DNA of 64,000 nucleotides from Dasyornis broadbenti (taxonomy: Eukaryota; Chordata; Aves; Passeriformes; Dasyornithidae). Made by a program: the position numbers and the translations under genes. The notes below the pieces were generated by a model, which saw only the letters and a list, made by a program, of their open reading frames with translations, searched no databases and was not told the DNA's origin. This document shows, in pieces, positions 46,849 to 60,400 of this stretch. Numbering within the stretch: position 1 is the stretch's first letter; every line of letters begins with the position of its first letter. The stretch covers positions 485,976-549,975 of the forward strand of contig VZRN01003449.1 of the NCBI GenBank assembly GCA_013397935.1. The letters are read 5' to 3'.

Positions 46849-47563
46849 CCTGTATTTCCTTTTTGGTCCAGTCTTAAGTGTGCTAAACAGTGGTACCTCT
46901 TCAACAGTAGGCTTCCTCATCCAGGATGTTGATAGGATGCAATCAACAGAAGTGGAAGCTGCTAATCCAAAATTCCTGAATAATAAAACCTTGATCTGTT
47001 TCTCTCACAGATGAAGTCTTACCTACTACACGGTTACAGACAGAAGTTGTGCAGGGGTAATGACAACTCGCATTTTGAGAGAGCAACACCTTGATTTTAT
47101 TGGTTAGCGGACTTTTTCTGAAAATATCACCCCAGCAGGTGGACTTCTGCATGGATTTTAAGTAGTCTTCTAGACAAGGAATTTGTTTTTAGGTGACTGG
47201 AAAGGTGTAGCAACGTGAAAAAGCACTACCTGGACAAGGCAAGAACAAAGGTACCTCCTAAGTCAGGCAGTGACTGACCAGATGACTCACTTGGCTTGTA
47301 AATTAATATAATTAATTTTATACCCTACTTTGATGCCCATGCCCAAGATTTTTTCCAGTCTTTGAAAACAGAAAAATGTCAGATGTCTCAGACTTTTTAG
47401 CAGGGAATTTAAAGAGAAGTCCCCAGACAGCAGGGTTGTTTGTCAGTCTAGCTGGAAAACTCCTGACTCTCTACATGCTTCAGTTTCAAATTTAACTGGA
47501 TCATCAGTTACTGTGGCACCCCATTTAACTCCCCTTAAGCAAAGGAAGACATTATGGCCACCT
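46849..47563. other. Intergenic, no gene recognised
   Basis: Mixed sequence between the LTR and the open frame at 47.6 kb. Nothing was recognised. Confidence 0.55.
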
Positions 47564-47905
47564 TTAGAGGTTTTCTTGTAGGAACACCATTTTTGCAACT
47601 GCCTGAAGTGCATAACCTCCAATGGCAGATGCTAAATGCAAGCACTTGAGAGACTGGAAAACAAGTTGTTTTTTTCTGACCTCATCTCCTTCTTCACCAG
47701 GGCTACTGAATGTGAAAAACAGTACTTTCTGTGCTTTCTGTTGAGCTTGTTGGTATGTGATAGAGCACAAGTTGTCAAAGAGACCTTGGAGGGAACACCT
47801 TTTCAAGGCACTCCTAATTCCTCCGGGGAATGCACTGTAGAACTCTTCATCACTCTTGTTGAAAAGCATAGGCTGTGACTGCTCTCTTCCTAGGATTAAA
47901 GACTG
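47564..47905 (-). other. Unrecognised open frame with a good splice acceptor (possible terminal exon or retrocopy)
   Basis: A minus-strand frame of about 113 codons ends at a TAA at 47566-47564. Directly before it lies cactgcctgttgttgcag, a convincing 3' splice site, with a ttaac branch-like motif about 30 nt upstream. The product has gene-like composition, including FYSAFPGGIRSALKRC and HLASAIGGYALQAVAKMVFL. I do not recognise a family. It could be the last exon of an unannotated gene transcribed like PLGRKT and relaxin, a pseudogene fragment, or chance. Confidence 0.3.
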
Positions 47906-47911
47906 CAACAA

Positions 47912-50900
47912 CAGGCAGTGAGTTAATGAGTTTTATTAAGAATCATATTTGAATGAACTGGCAGTAGCTTGACATTGCTCTGTCAATACATTACTGTGCT
48001 TAATGCAGTTTCATTAGTAGGGTGTGTTGCTCAGATATTGCTCTGTATTTTTCCTCCAGCCATATTTTAGCAACAATGCCTTTGCATCTAGGGCTTTCAA
48101 CTCTGTCTGCTGTGATTTGAGTAGTATGTTATACAGGAACTTACTATGTTTGTCATATAACTTTAAATCACACAGATTTTATACAGAAAGCCTAAACGGC
48201 AATCTCTCCATACTCAGCCACGGAATTAAATGAGGTTTGTTCATCTGTTCATCATAGCTAGAAAATCTACTATTCAAAACATAATATGCAGAAGATAAAG
48301 AATTTAAATATAACAAATCTGAAGTAATTGTAACTTTTAACTGTTTGTTTCATAAAGAAGGAAAGACAACACCAAAGAAATGAATTTCTGTTCATGATCT
48401 GTACAATGTTTCCAGGCAAGTACATCCAGTGTACTAGCTCAGTGCAAGCATTTTGTATCTTTTAATTTCCTAAACCAAAGTAATTTACTCTCCTTGCAGT
48501 AAATTATGAATCTGTTGGGCAATAGCAAAGTTTATAGAAGGTAAAGGAGGCTTCACAAAAACTGGTGGCTAAATGAAAAAGATATCCTTTAACAATACCT
48601 CTGTAGCCTTGAATACCTTGAATTAAAGTCCTATTCCCATGTTAAATGTCACACAATCTACATAGAAAAGCAGTAGGACAAAACCTGATTTCATTAGACT
48701 TTTTTCCAGAGACTTCACTTCAAATCCATGCAATTCACTGCTGCAAGGACATCTTAGTTTTTGAAAGCTGTCCGAACATTAATTTTATATATTTCTTAAG
48801 TTTGCTTAGTACCATACAGGATTCTGCAAGAAATGGGAAATACCTCTGCATCCATGGGATTGGTGACAAAGTACCAGCATCACCCAGCTACCTTCATCAG
48901 AGGACTGTGTGGTTTAGAAAGGAGTTCGATCTTAAGAAAGCTCATAATTAAAAAATTAAGAAATCCATCCATTTTTGCATAATGAAGTCCAAGGCTGATT
49001 AAGCAAATAAATAACAATGCAGGAACCATCTTGTTTGTCCATTTAAGCACTTTCCCGTTCTACTTTTAAAAGGAGTGACATGCAGTTAGTCATAAAATAA
49101 CTTCAAAGCATTTAGGAAGGGGTTGTGATTTTCAGCATTCCCTGTTGTAAGGAAGGGGTCCAAACTGGACTCTCCAAAGTGACTTTACTTGTTTCTCCTC
49201 AATACTCATGCATTCTATCACAACCAGATAAACAAGAGAAGTGAAGGGGAGGCACTTGTTCCTTGCAAGTGGCCTGCACTTTCTTGGGTTCTGTAAATGA
49301 CACATATCCACAATTAGAACACAAGTAGCTTAATTTTGACAACTTAATCATGACTGACTTCTCACTTTTCTGGAATAATCCTGCTCCAAATGATACTGCT
49401 TCAGGATATATGGCTTTCAGACATTAAATGAGAAAAACCCAACAGGATTAAGGTGGTAAGAGCAGTACCTTCAGGCCAGAGCAAGCTCTCCCTGGAGTTG
49501 CTCTCCTTTTTCCCCTCAGTGATTCAAGGAAACAAAGATAGTTGCTCTGATGTATTAATACAAAATAAGTCTAATAACTGATGCCAGCTGAACACAAATG
49601 ACAGAAAGGAGCAGGATGTTTTAGGAATTTTATTTATTTCTATAACAAATACGATGATTATGGACAACTTGTGCTGTAAACATATATTTCCCTGAAATAA
49701 ACCTTGTCACCAATAAGTTCCTGTTTTCTTCCTTTGTCCTATGAAAGAAGCAACACCATTCAACTACTCTGCAGCTGCCAATACGTGACAGATATGACTG
49801 TGCACAGCACATGCAAGCATTTTGATTAATACACTGGTAGTAAAATATCTAACCCTGCAATAAACAATGGGCATCTTCAAAACAAAAGCGTCCATTTTTC
49901 AAGAAAAAAAAGTAAAGCTAACAGTAAAAAATAAGGGCAATAAAAGTGACTAACCCTTAACTCCTTGATGATCTTTGGCATTTTCTATGTAGCCCATTTA
50001 AATCCATTTCTGGGTTAGACTGTCTTGCTTAGAGCCTTTTCCTTAATAAATTTGGTAAATTTCACTGATACTGTGTAATATTGAATTAAAGTTACCCTAT
50101 TCATGTCACTTTTTAGTGCGGAGTCTTGCGATAGATTAACACTATTGATCTGAGTTCAAACTTTGGGAGAAAAAACCATCAAATTAACTTGGATGGAGTA
50201 ATAAAAAGCCATCCTATTATCCCCTAAAACTGGTATCTGGACCATTTATTTTGCACACTTTGACAATGAGTTTTGATCCAACACCATGGCCAGGAATCTG
50301 TCACAAATGTACAGATATAGATTCCTAAATCACAGTGGATACGATTAGGGTATTCCTAATGTTCTAAGATTTATAACTAAAACTGTTGCATGGTCTGTTA
50401 AAACTGTACTCTGGTGAAAATGTCTTTCATAGGATTAAAATCCACCAGGATTAAAAGGTGGCCTAAAAGGCACAGATGGAGACATATCAATACTCAAAAA
50501 AGCTGGTTCAATTGCTTTTCTTTTTTGGAAGAAAGAGTATCAATAGATGACAGATATCAAAACACAGAAGACTGTTACAAACTTCTTCAAAATTAAAGCA
50601 AGGTGGACTTTAGAACTTGGAGGAAACATTGCAGATTCTCTGTTATTCAAAGCAAAACAAGGAAGTGGAGTACTTATGTTCTAGGAGTAGTACATAATAT
50701 ATCAGCAAATGGTGAGGGATTATGTTACAGGACAGGCAAGAATGTGAGGTAGCCTTCAGCTGCATTTTGTGAGCTCACAGAATATGAGTAGCATCACAGG
50801 CTGAGCTGAGGCATGCTACCCAAGAAATTTTTGCTGCCTTAAATCTTTAACAGCCCAAGTGTAGACAAAGCTATTATAATCAAACAAGCTATTATATCCC

Positions 50901-51927
50901 ATTTCCTTACACTGCCCATTAAAACACATCACATTTGAAATCAGTTACAGACTGTATGCGCTGTTAATATGCAGATGACAGAACAATTACAGAAGTGATT
51001 AAATGCAGAAGTCAATGCACTTTCAAAAGTCAAACCGTGGAAATTGTGCTATTAGTTTCTTCTACAGTGAGAAGCTTTTCTTTCATTATATATCTACCTG
51101 TCTTATAGTAACAATATTCTCATTTTAGTTAAGTAGTCTGCAAAACCATATTTGGGGCATTATCTCCAGCTGGAATTTATTTTTTAAGTCAACAAATTGT
51201 TAATACAGACTTAGGCTTAATTCACTTCTGGATGCTTTTTGAGTATTTGTTTTTCATTCCACAATTAGATTAATGCTGGAAGAATCTCCATCCAAAATAC
51301 AAGCTAATCTGTTTCTAAGCAAGATTTCCAGTATAGAAAGATGTATTTTTTCCAAATGTGACATCAGAATATTAAAGTACACTAAAACTATATTCTCAAT
51401 ATGTACCATGCTAGAGTAAAGGCATGCAAAAAATCCCTCAGTTTTCAGTACTTGTAAGGCCACTTGGATCTACTCATTACAAAAACATACATTAATAATT
51501 TTGGTTGCTGTTAGCCTAAGTTAATATTCATCTTAGTAGTGAAACTGTGATTTAATGTAAACAAATTATCCTGAGTTTCAGAACGTCAAACAAGCATGAA
51601 AAAGGTTCAGGATATAGCTACATAATTTGTTTCCTCTTTTTTCAGAAACCATCTCTGGTCATACTTTACCACAGCTTTCCCTAAGAGTAAAACACACAGT
51701 TAGCAAATTATGTGTTTACTTTTGAACCTACTTCTGATAAAAGTTGTTTATTCCAGAATGTGAAGCAGAGTTGGTGAGTTCACTGCCTAAAGAGCAGCAA
51801 ATAAAAAGTGGCCTTATTTTTCAAAGAATTGACTGCCTTCTCCTGACTTCAAATTGAGCTGTGTATCCTGAAATATATTTGAAAATTATAACCATATTTA
51901 TACAAACTTATAACCAGTTAACTTATC
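47912..51927. other. Intergenic between the relaxin locus and PLGRKT, no gene recognised
   Basis: AT-rich sequence with only short chance open frames. No repeat was recognised. Confidence 0.6.
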
Positions 51928-51933
51928 TTTATT
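51928..51933 (-). terminator. PLGRKT: Candidate PLGRKT polyadenylation signal (AATAAA)
   Basis: The complement of tttatt lies about 300 nt past the PLGRKT stop on the minus strand. It is the first canonical signal noticed after the stop. Inferred. Confidence 0.4.
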
Positions 51934-52231
51934 GATTATACCAAGTTTGGCCAATACCAGACATTTTTACTACAGGTAAAAGTTACTTTCAGACTCTGAA
52001 TACACAATGGAAATCCAATATTTCATTATAAACAAGAAAAATATACTACAGCAACAATGAACATTTTGAAGAGATACATATGACAACAATTGCTTTAGAA
52101 AGTACTGTTTTTAAAAAATTAATTAAATTTTGATTTTACAAAAGCTCAAAGTCTTCTCAAATTCTTAATGATTTATGTCCAAATGCAGTATTATAATCAC
52201 ATTTTGCATATATAGCTTTAATACCATCTTC

Positions 52232-52353
52232 CTACTTTTCTGTGAAGAATTTGCTCTGAGATATTCTGACTTTCTCCAAATCTTCAAATGTGAGAGGTCC
52301 TTTTGGCAATTCTAGCAAAGTACTCTGTGTGTCAAGTATGTTCTCTGCTTCAC
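52232..52353 (-). CDS. PLGRKT: PLGRKT last coding exon (cytoplasmic/C-terminal tail)
   Basis: The exon carries 122 nt up to TAG at 52234-52232, with acceptor cttttcttttaag. It encodes GEAENILDTQSTLLELPKGP and LTFEDLEKVRISQSKFFTEK. The A-rich stretch at 52357-52380 on + is its pyrimidine tract. Confidence 0.94.
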
Positions 52354-55300
52354 CTTAAAAGAAAAGAAAAAAAAAAAAAAGAGTCAATTTTCTCAGCCGT
52401 ACAGTTAGAAAGCATAGGAAGGAAAAAAAACCAACTTAAGAAACTGATTTAGCCGTTCTTGTTTGGACCACAATAATGAAATAGCATGTCATAGCTATAT
52501 CTTTTACAAACAAGCTGATGTCCATACAATAGTAAAGTTGTCTCTAAGGAATTTTGAACTGGTGGAATAATTAGGAATCTGAGAAGAAAGTGGAGCAGAC
52601 ACAGACATAAAGATGTACATAAGCTTTAACAAATAAACCTGTGCACAGTATCATAGATATATCCTATTTGGGCACAATTTTTCTTCTTGCCTCAGGACTA
52701 GCATAAAAGGTGTGAGAACGTGAGCAGCACAGGACTTAAAGCATTGGTCAAAGCACACTGCTCACAAAAAGGTTTGCTAAGAGAGTTACCCAAACATGAA
52801 GCGTAGCAGGGAAAAGTTGTAGAGTGCAGAATGCTCTGGGTAAGGCTGGAATGAAAACATCTAGGACACAGAATCCAAAAAACAAAGACACTGAACATCA
52901 TACATAAGTTGTGGTGGTCTGATTGTGATATAAGAAGTGATTAAGACTGGGCAAAGAGTGCATTTGTTTTGGCTGATGCCATTGGGAACAATGCCAACAA
53001 TTTTGTTTACCTATGCTTTAAGTCCCAGCTTCATGATTGTTACAGCAGTAGTTTGAAACTGTATTTATGTGCAATAAGCCTCACAGAATATTGCGGTACA
53101 GACAAGGTTATGGCCATTTTGTAACATGGGTCTGAGTGCTGAAATCTCCCAATTCTAATTTTTATAGTACCACAGTACCTGGGACCATCAGCAATATCCA
53201 ACATTGGTTACCACTCCCGCAGTGTCAGTCATTTGCATAAAGCATCTGATGATGAGAAAGCAAGAGATCCTGGGTGACAGAGATGTAGACAAGAAAGTCT
53301 CTATGCCTGTCACTCACATGTACTAGAGCACACTGCTTATCATCATCCTTCTCACACAGCTCAGGACACAAGGACTGAGCTATTTAAATCTTGGAAAAGG
53401 TAGCCAGAGCTCCATTGCTCAGCAGAGAAGTTCTGTGCAATTAGAGGCTGGACATATAAACCCTACCCTCCTCTAACAATTTGTCGAAAAAACAGGCGGT
53501 GTGTGCCTGGGCCTGGGAGGAAAAGCAAACCAGCAAGGCCAAGAATATGGATAGCAGGTCCCTGACTGATTATTTATGTCCTCAGAGGTTCAGAAAAGAT
53601 AGTGCACTTGAGGGCTGTTCTCTGTAACCCTGTCATCCCCAAAAGGCTATGTTCTGCTACAAGGTCCTGGCACCTTAAGGCTTTTTAACAGCACAAGCAG
53701 AAGTCAAAACAGGTGTTTCCCCGTATGTCCTCAGTTTGGGGTTGTAATTAGCCCAAGCAATAAAACAGGAAAATACAGCCCTCCTATTCCAATGTGGAAG
53801 AATACTAAAGCCATGACATGAGCAGAGAAGTGGTTAAGAAGGCATCGGAGTGAACACAGGGATCAGCCAAGTATTGAGAACAAGCATTGTGGCTGCAGGT
53901 CAATCATATCATAAAACCTTCTCTTCAACTATGTAATTTTAATCTTAAAATAAAAATGAACTCCTGAACCTGATTTCCAGACTAGATTCATTCAGGCTAG
54001 TCCACTTCCTTTTAATCTGGTGCTGATATTGGTAATTAGCTTAATTTCCTTCTCTTACTTTCCTTTATCCTATCCTGTAAGGATCTATAAACCCAAATCT
54101 CTCATGTCTTTTTACAAAGCTAAACAAACTAATCAAATTTTTTCCTCTTGTAAGGTAGCTTATCATTCCCTAATAGTTTTAGCTCTTTAGGATAATGCCA
54201 GATTCCCTTTACAAAAGTGATCTAAATTACATGTAAATTTCCACAGGAGTTATCATTTTCCTGGACCTTCCCACTTGTACTCTGTTTGTACTAAGGTTGT
54301 GAAATATGCATCCCCAGAGATATTCAAAAGCCTTTTGGACATTTTCCTGGACAACTGGTGATAGAGGATCCTGCCTGAGCACGGGGGGTTGGACCAGACA
54401 ACCTCCAGAGGTCCCTTCCAATCTCAACCATGCTCTGATACTAGGAAACATCACTTGATATTTCTAGACTTTGCTCAGCTCTCAATTTGATCACAGTTTT
54501 GGATTATACTAATTCTGTGATTATCTAATGCATCCCAGTCTTCCCTTTTTCTACCATTTCCATCTGGTGAGCTCTGATGGTAGAAATTGCTATTAGTCCC
54601 TAGTTTCTTGCTGACTTTATCAAATTGAATCATATTTCATTGTCTCATTTCTTCAGACCATCAGTTCTTCTTCCACTATTTTCTTCTCTGTTGATGAAAT
54701 TAATCAAGTTTGTCATCCAAAGATTTGATTAGTATAACCTACTCATAATTTCAAATATAAAACAAAAGAAGATCCAGACCAAATCTTGAAGAATATTGTT
54801 AACAACCCTGCTAAAGCCTAAACTTCCCTTTTAAATGCAAAATTGGACATAATTTCTTTCTCTTTGCTTACCCGTCTACTAATTTCCGTGTCTTTCACAT
54901 TAACTTAATCTTTACGTAATACCACACCAAATGCTTTCATGAGTTTATAGTGGATCTACCACATTTCTCTTGGAAAAAAAAATTATTTTCCTGGAAAAGA
55001 TAGAGTTAGTGTGCCATATTTAATCTTCTGTTTGGCTCCATAGTTTTTTTTCTCCAAGACATTTTCACAGTGTGCAATATCGCTGAAGTTCTAGATCTGA
55101 AGTGATGAAGATGACTTTCCTAATCTGGAAAATAATAGGATACAACATTGCCCCTCTTTAACCTCTACAGAACCACATGGTACACAGTAAACACATTACA
55201 TACAAATCCTAAATTCCAGCTGCTCATTCTGCACTGGGTGTACTAATCTCCTTTTTAACACTGTGATTTCCAAGAACTACCCAGTGTTTCTTCCCTTTGC

Positions 55301-57455
55301 TTAGCTAACTGTTCATATTAAAATCCAAAGAAATTTATTTAAGAGGGTTGAGGAAATGTTGACAGCTATACATTCTTGCATCACCTAAATACATTTGCAA
55401 CTGCATGCAGCAGGAACTATCACAGATTTTGTCTCTAATTAACCTACCATTATTTTCAATGGAGCATACAGAGTTAAGAAACCTGAGAGTTAGAGCTGGA
55501 GCGTAAGGACTAAGAGCTGAACCAGATTTTTTTTTTGTTTCAGTATGACTGTGTCAGTAGGAGACGAGACAATCAAGGTAGTTAACCAAGATGATTTGTG
55601 ATGGTGAGAAGCCATGGCCCCATGCTGTCTTCACTTACAGTCAACACCGACTGAGCACATCTCCTCCCATAGGATCTAGAGTTAAAATAAATGCACCTCC
55701 TTAAACCCCAACACCCATCATTTAATCAGATATAAAAGGGACAACTATGAGGCAAGACCCCGCTTTCTGGGGCTTACCTTTCTGCAGTCTTAGCAGGATG
55801 CTGCAGCAAGATGATCAGCAGATGACTGTGTTTGATCATGAAGGTGTAAGGACATGATTCATGTCTGCATTCCTTTATCTGTTCTTATAATCCCTAACAC
55901 TTTCCCAAAAAACAGCATCAGAGTGAAATATGGAAGGAAATCACTGGATATGCCATTTCTCCCAAATATGCAATGCTTATATCAGCTGTATTTATAACCT
56001 CAGAATTCAAATTTTTTTGAAACAAGAGGAGAAAATGACAACCAGTCTTAACTGAAAAGAAATGCTGTAAAAGTAGAGTGAGTACTCTTGACTGAAAAAA
56101 AAGATCTGATTTTAACACAGACGAAAATAGAGAGAATATTTCTGCTAAGAAAAAAAATAAAAATAAAGAAATCTATTACAAGTTTTCTCCTAGCCATTTA
56201 AAAAACATAAGAGGTTATCTGAACTTTGTGTGAACAGGACAGACTTACATACCTTTGATCCTTTGCAACAGTGTCCCATAGCCCATATCATATTGATAGG
56301 AAAATACAAAGCCTAAGGGAAGTATTGGCAATAAAACTGCTGGGTTCTTCCTTTTAATTGCTCTGTGTAAGGAAAAGAAAATTATTTAGGATACTCAGCA
56401 CATCAGCACTGTTAGTTTAGGTTAACCTTGACTGTCTAGGACTTCTATCCTTCTACAACCTCTAAGCAAAGAACAAGTCTTAATTTCTTCAGAAACGTTT
56501 GTCTTCTGTTTGCCTTCTTGTTCAACCCAAGGGTATTTAAAAAAATGCTTATAGTGAGTTTTGAGCACATCTAACAAATATGGGATTATTTAACTCATGT
56601 ACCATGTGCAGATACGTATACCCAGCCACTTGAACAGGTAACAATGTAGACTCTATCTTAATTTCCAAATGCATCTGAGTCTCCAGAGAACCCGTAATGC
56701 GTGAGGTGCATTTAATCCTCACTATGTACACAAAACTACAAATATTGCCTACATTTCCTCTAATCATATTACAGCACAAGAAAAACATGTTATCAAATAA
56801 AAGTACTGTAGGGCAAGTTTTCCATATGCAATATAGCTTTATTAGCCAGGTTTCTTTTCCCCTTGGGTCAGTTGATTCAAATTTAAGTGAGCAGACTTCA
56901 GAATGTGTCCACTTGTTCAACACACTAAAAAAAAAATTGAGGATATGCTACTCATTAATAGTTCATTAAATCACAGTACAGACAAGAAAATAACATGGCT
57001 TTTAAATATTCTCTCCTCTTCCACACACAACTTTTATTTTACACTGGTACTTCAGATAAACTTTACTTATACTTTACCTTTGGTACTTCAGATATATCAT
57101 TTTACTGTCAGCTCATGTCTCTGGTTTTAAATAAATCTGCAGTACAGACAATCAAAATAGATCCGGAAGCAGATAGAATTCACAGTCCCTTTGTCATTTG
57201 ATCAACCTCTGAGCAGTTACTGGATAAAAATAACTACTTGTTGTAATGCAAAAGGAAGGTCCAGTGAAACAGAAATATATAATGTAATATATTCATATTT
57301 TCTGTTAGGAAATAAACTTCATACCCAGTTGTTAAAACTACAGCAGCAAGTCCAAAAAATGTCCCAAAATATTTAAGAAATTCCCGTGTCCAAGCAATCT
57401 GCATGGCTGTTTGTCTCTCTCTCATCAGGTTCTGCAGTGCTAGTTGCCTTTCCAG
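52232..57455 (-). CDS. PLGRKT: PLGRKT plasminogen receptor, last three coding exons (residues 28-147)
   Basis: Plg-R(KT) is a small two-pass membrane protein that displays a C-terminal lysine for plasminogen binding and helps its activation on macrophages and other cells. Exons are 57325-57455, 56253-56362 and 52232-52353, with 363 nt joining in frame to 120 residues plus TAG. Human length is 147 residues and the missing first 27 residues sit on an upstream exon, so residues 28-147 are here with no net indel. Landmarks are MRERQTAMQIAWTREFLKYF, first membrane segment FGTFFGLAAVVLTTG (about 57-71), second segment around VLLPILPLGFVFSY, then YDMGYGTLLQRIKGEAEN. The C-terminus is SKFFTEK, so the defining lysine is kept. 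The first coding exon was sought up to 64000 and not found. Confidence 0.96.
52354..56252 (-). other. PLGRKT: PLGRKT intron before last exon
   Basis: A 3.9-kb intron containing the CR1 fragment at 54290-54445. A somewhat GC-richer stretch at 53090-53900 is unidentified. Confidence 0.75.
54290..54445 (+). mobile_element. CR1 LINE 3' end fragment (in PLGRKT intron)
   Basis: A short CR1 tail: ggtgatagaggatcctgcctgagcacggggggttggaccaga, then caacctccagaggtcccttccaatctcaaccatgctctgatac. About 150 bp, antisense to PLGRKT. Confidence 0.88.
56253..56362 (-). CDS. PLGRKT: PLGRKT coding exon 3 (second membrane segment)
   Basis: The exon is 110 nt with acceptor ccttacacag and donor aag|gtatgt. The first AG is the right acceptor because use of the next AG would create a stop. 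It encodes AIKRKNPAVLLPILPLGFVF and then SYQYDMGYGTLLQRIK. Confidence 0.95.
56363..57324 (-). other. PLGRKT: PLGRKT intron between coding exons 2 and 3
   Basis: AT-rich intron with a 14-bp duplication (tggtacttcagata at 57045-57058 and 57081-57094). No other element was recognised. Confidence 0.75.
57325..57455 (-). CDS. PLGRKT: PLGRKT coding exon 2 (residues 28-70 plus 2 nt)
   Basis: The exon is 131 nt with acceptor tctcctttctttag and donor ctgg|gtatga. It starts at LERQLALQNLMRERQ in phase 0 and ends two bases into G71. It contains the AWTREFLKYFGTFFG core. Confidence 0.95.
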
Positions 57456-60400
57456 CTAAAGAAAGGAGAGAGATTAAACAAAATTAAGTCATCCATTTAT
57501 TTTAAAGATTGAGTCAATCTCTCACTGGTCTATAAATCCAAAACACTAACTAAGAAGACAATCTTTCATAGCTTTCAATTGAGAATGGTGTTCTTCAGTA
57601 AAAGTTTATAGCAAGAAAGCATTTAGGTGAATTAGCAAATGGTTCAACGCAGAACCTTTCTAATGCTGCTTGTCAAAGTCAAGACAACCAAAATACCAGT
57701 GTTAGGTTTCGAGAGTTCCCCAAGTCTCAGCAGGACTCTCTAGATAAAGATTCTCTGACTTTTGTATTTCCACAGTGATCCATAGAGTACCGTCCTTCCC
57801 AATTCATTCTGTTTAATTTTAATTTAGTTGTAGTAATTTTAGAATCAATCTTGACACCTCTTTGCCCTTTGAGGATTTCTCTTCCTCATGATGCATCATA
57901 AAGCTAATAACTCTTCTGCAACATCACAGTTTACAAATACAGAGAAACACTGAAGATAACAGATCTTTTATAGGTGCTGGAATATATATATCAAAAGTCC
58001 GTAAGAAAATACTTCTATTACTAAAATTAAAAATAGTAACGCAAAAAGTACAATCTAGTCAATATATTCACACGTCCAAGTAGAACTTTCTATGGTACAG
58101 AAGAGTAAAAAAAGAGAGAACTTTCTATGGTGCATAAGAATAAAAAAGCAAACTATTAGATTTCTTTTTTTTTTAATTACAGGCCCCATCTAAACATACT
58201 GATACATTTTCATTAAGTAAAGTAAATTCAGTATTTCTTAAAAGTTCCTCTCAGCTGTACAGAAGGCATAAAAGAAGACTGGTAGTTTCTTCTTCGAGTG
58301 ATTCAAAAAATATGAACTGTGCCAAAAATAAGCAGTCTGAAACCAGAGTGGAGAAGTTAGTTAACACAATAAGTCTGCTTCTTCACAGTAATGTTTATAA
58401 CTCATATTTTGGGGGTACCAGAGTACCTGGGTTTGTATGTCTAGGCTAGCTAACCAAGTTGGATGAAAAGTTCAACAAGGTAAGGAAATTGAATATCAGC
58501 TGCCTACAAAAGTGTATTCTAGGGAAGAAAGAACGAAGAGTGAATTCACAAAGTTCTCTTCTAATGAATCTCTAAAAGTAATTACAGTTTTTTTTTCCTC
58601 CTGCTTTCTAATTCAAGAATAATTTAAAGGATTTGCAATTACTTAAGGTTTCCACCCATTTATTCATCTCCATTATTATTGATTTAGCCTGAACAGAACA
58701 ATTTCTGTTAAATTGTTACTAATTATTTTTTCCAACTATATTGATCCTGCTATCTTATTTACAAGTTCATTCAGTGCCTAGATAGGTAGAAATAATTTTG
58801 AGACAGCATAATGAAAAAAAGGACAGATCTAATTACATATAATTGTACACAGTAGGAAAAACAACATTCACTGTAGTTTCACAGTACTATTTCATCTGTT
58901 TCTCTTTCCTCAAGACTTACATGGCAATTGTTGTTCTCACAAAAAATATCAACAGGCTTTACCTTTCTGATAGCCATAATTTTCAGATTGCTTTGGGTTT
59001 TTTTTCTTCAGAAGTAATTATATAATGGCTGAAAAAACACTTAATAAAATATCAAAATAATTAGATTTTATTTTGTCACCTACAAGACTGTAGGAAATTC
59101 TAAAATAAACAAGTACGCTGCCCATTAATTAGATCCATTTTGGTCCCAAATATCCTAAGCCTGGTAAATTGCTGAGGGCTGACGTGATAAGATAAAATAA
59201 TGACACGTAATATCCATTTAATGATTTTATTTTCATCTTCAGTGTGATTATAGGTGTAGTTTCCACATATGTGAAAAGTATTAAGGGATCCTTTGTTCAT
59301 CTGTCAGCACAGACAAGGAGCCTATGCTTCCAAGATGCACAGTATTACCCTAAATGAGCTTCAATTTGAAGAAGCACATGTTAAGGAAGTGGGAGAAGGA
59401 TATGCTGATGAAATATAGGTCTTGCTAAAAGGAAACAACAGAGAAGAAGAAAAACAGTCAGTTTAATATGCACATTGTATAGAAAGAAGTAAGCATAGCA
59501 TAAAAAGAACGTTGTAAGTTCAAATCTACAAAAGTAAACTAAAGGATCCTAACATTTCTTTAAAAACAAATACACACACACACAAAAAAAACCCCAACAA
59601 AAACTCCCAGCAAAAACCCTCTCACACGTTATACTTTGACAGCTCTTTAAAACCCAAGTGCTGAAAGAAAAAGATAAGTCACAAACAATAAAGTCAAACA
59701 AACCCCAGGCTGCAGGAGACTGTTATATCGAATTCCAGAAGCCCAAGGGTACTTTCATGTATATCTCCAAGTTGTTCATATAAATAACCTAGTATAAATG
59801 AAAACAACTTGTTTTCTATATTATAGAGAGCAGCCAGATAACATAATTAAACATTTTCATATTCTTTTCTAACTAGATATTCTTTTCTTTCTCTTGAGAG
59901 AAACAACCCTCAACTTTCTGCATTCAAAACCAAGCAGTGGGATGAAACATAGAAAAATGCTCAAAATTCCTTTCCTTTGAGCAAAGTTCTTCCATGTAGA
60001 TGTAAAATTTTACCTAGATGAAACATGTATTGTATTTAAATTAATTTCTTTTAAAAAAAGAAAAAAAAGATGTGTCAGAGGGAAGTTTTAGAACAATGAA
60101 TCTTAGAGATAAACATTCTATGTGTACACGGTGAAATGTGACAGCCAAGAAACGAAGGTTTCAGAGGACTACTAATGCACAGAAGGCAGTACTGAACTTT
60201 GGCTAAAAGAATAATTTAATTCTTGCTATTAATGAAGTTTCATGATGTTAAAATGAATAGTTCACAAGAACTATTTCATCCATAAACCGACAATGCAGCA
60301 TCAAGAAAGCCCTGAGATGTGTTTGGGATGCTAAGATCTTAGGATGCTAAGTAATCTACAGTACTGATGCAAAGGTTTGGTTTTAAACTAATTTTTATTT

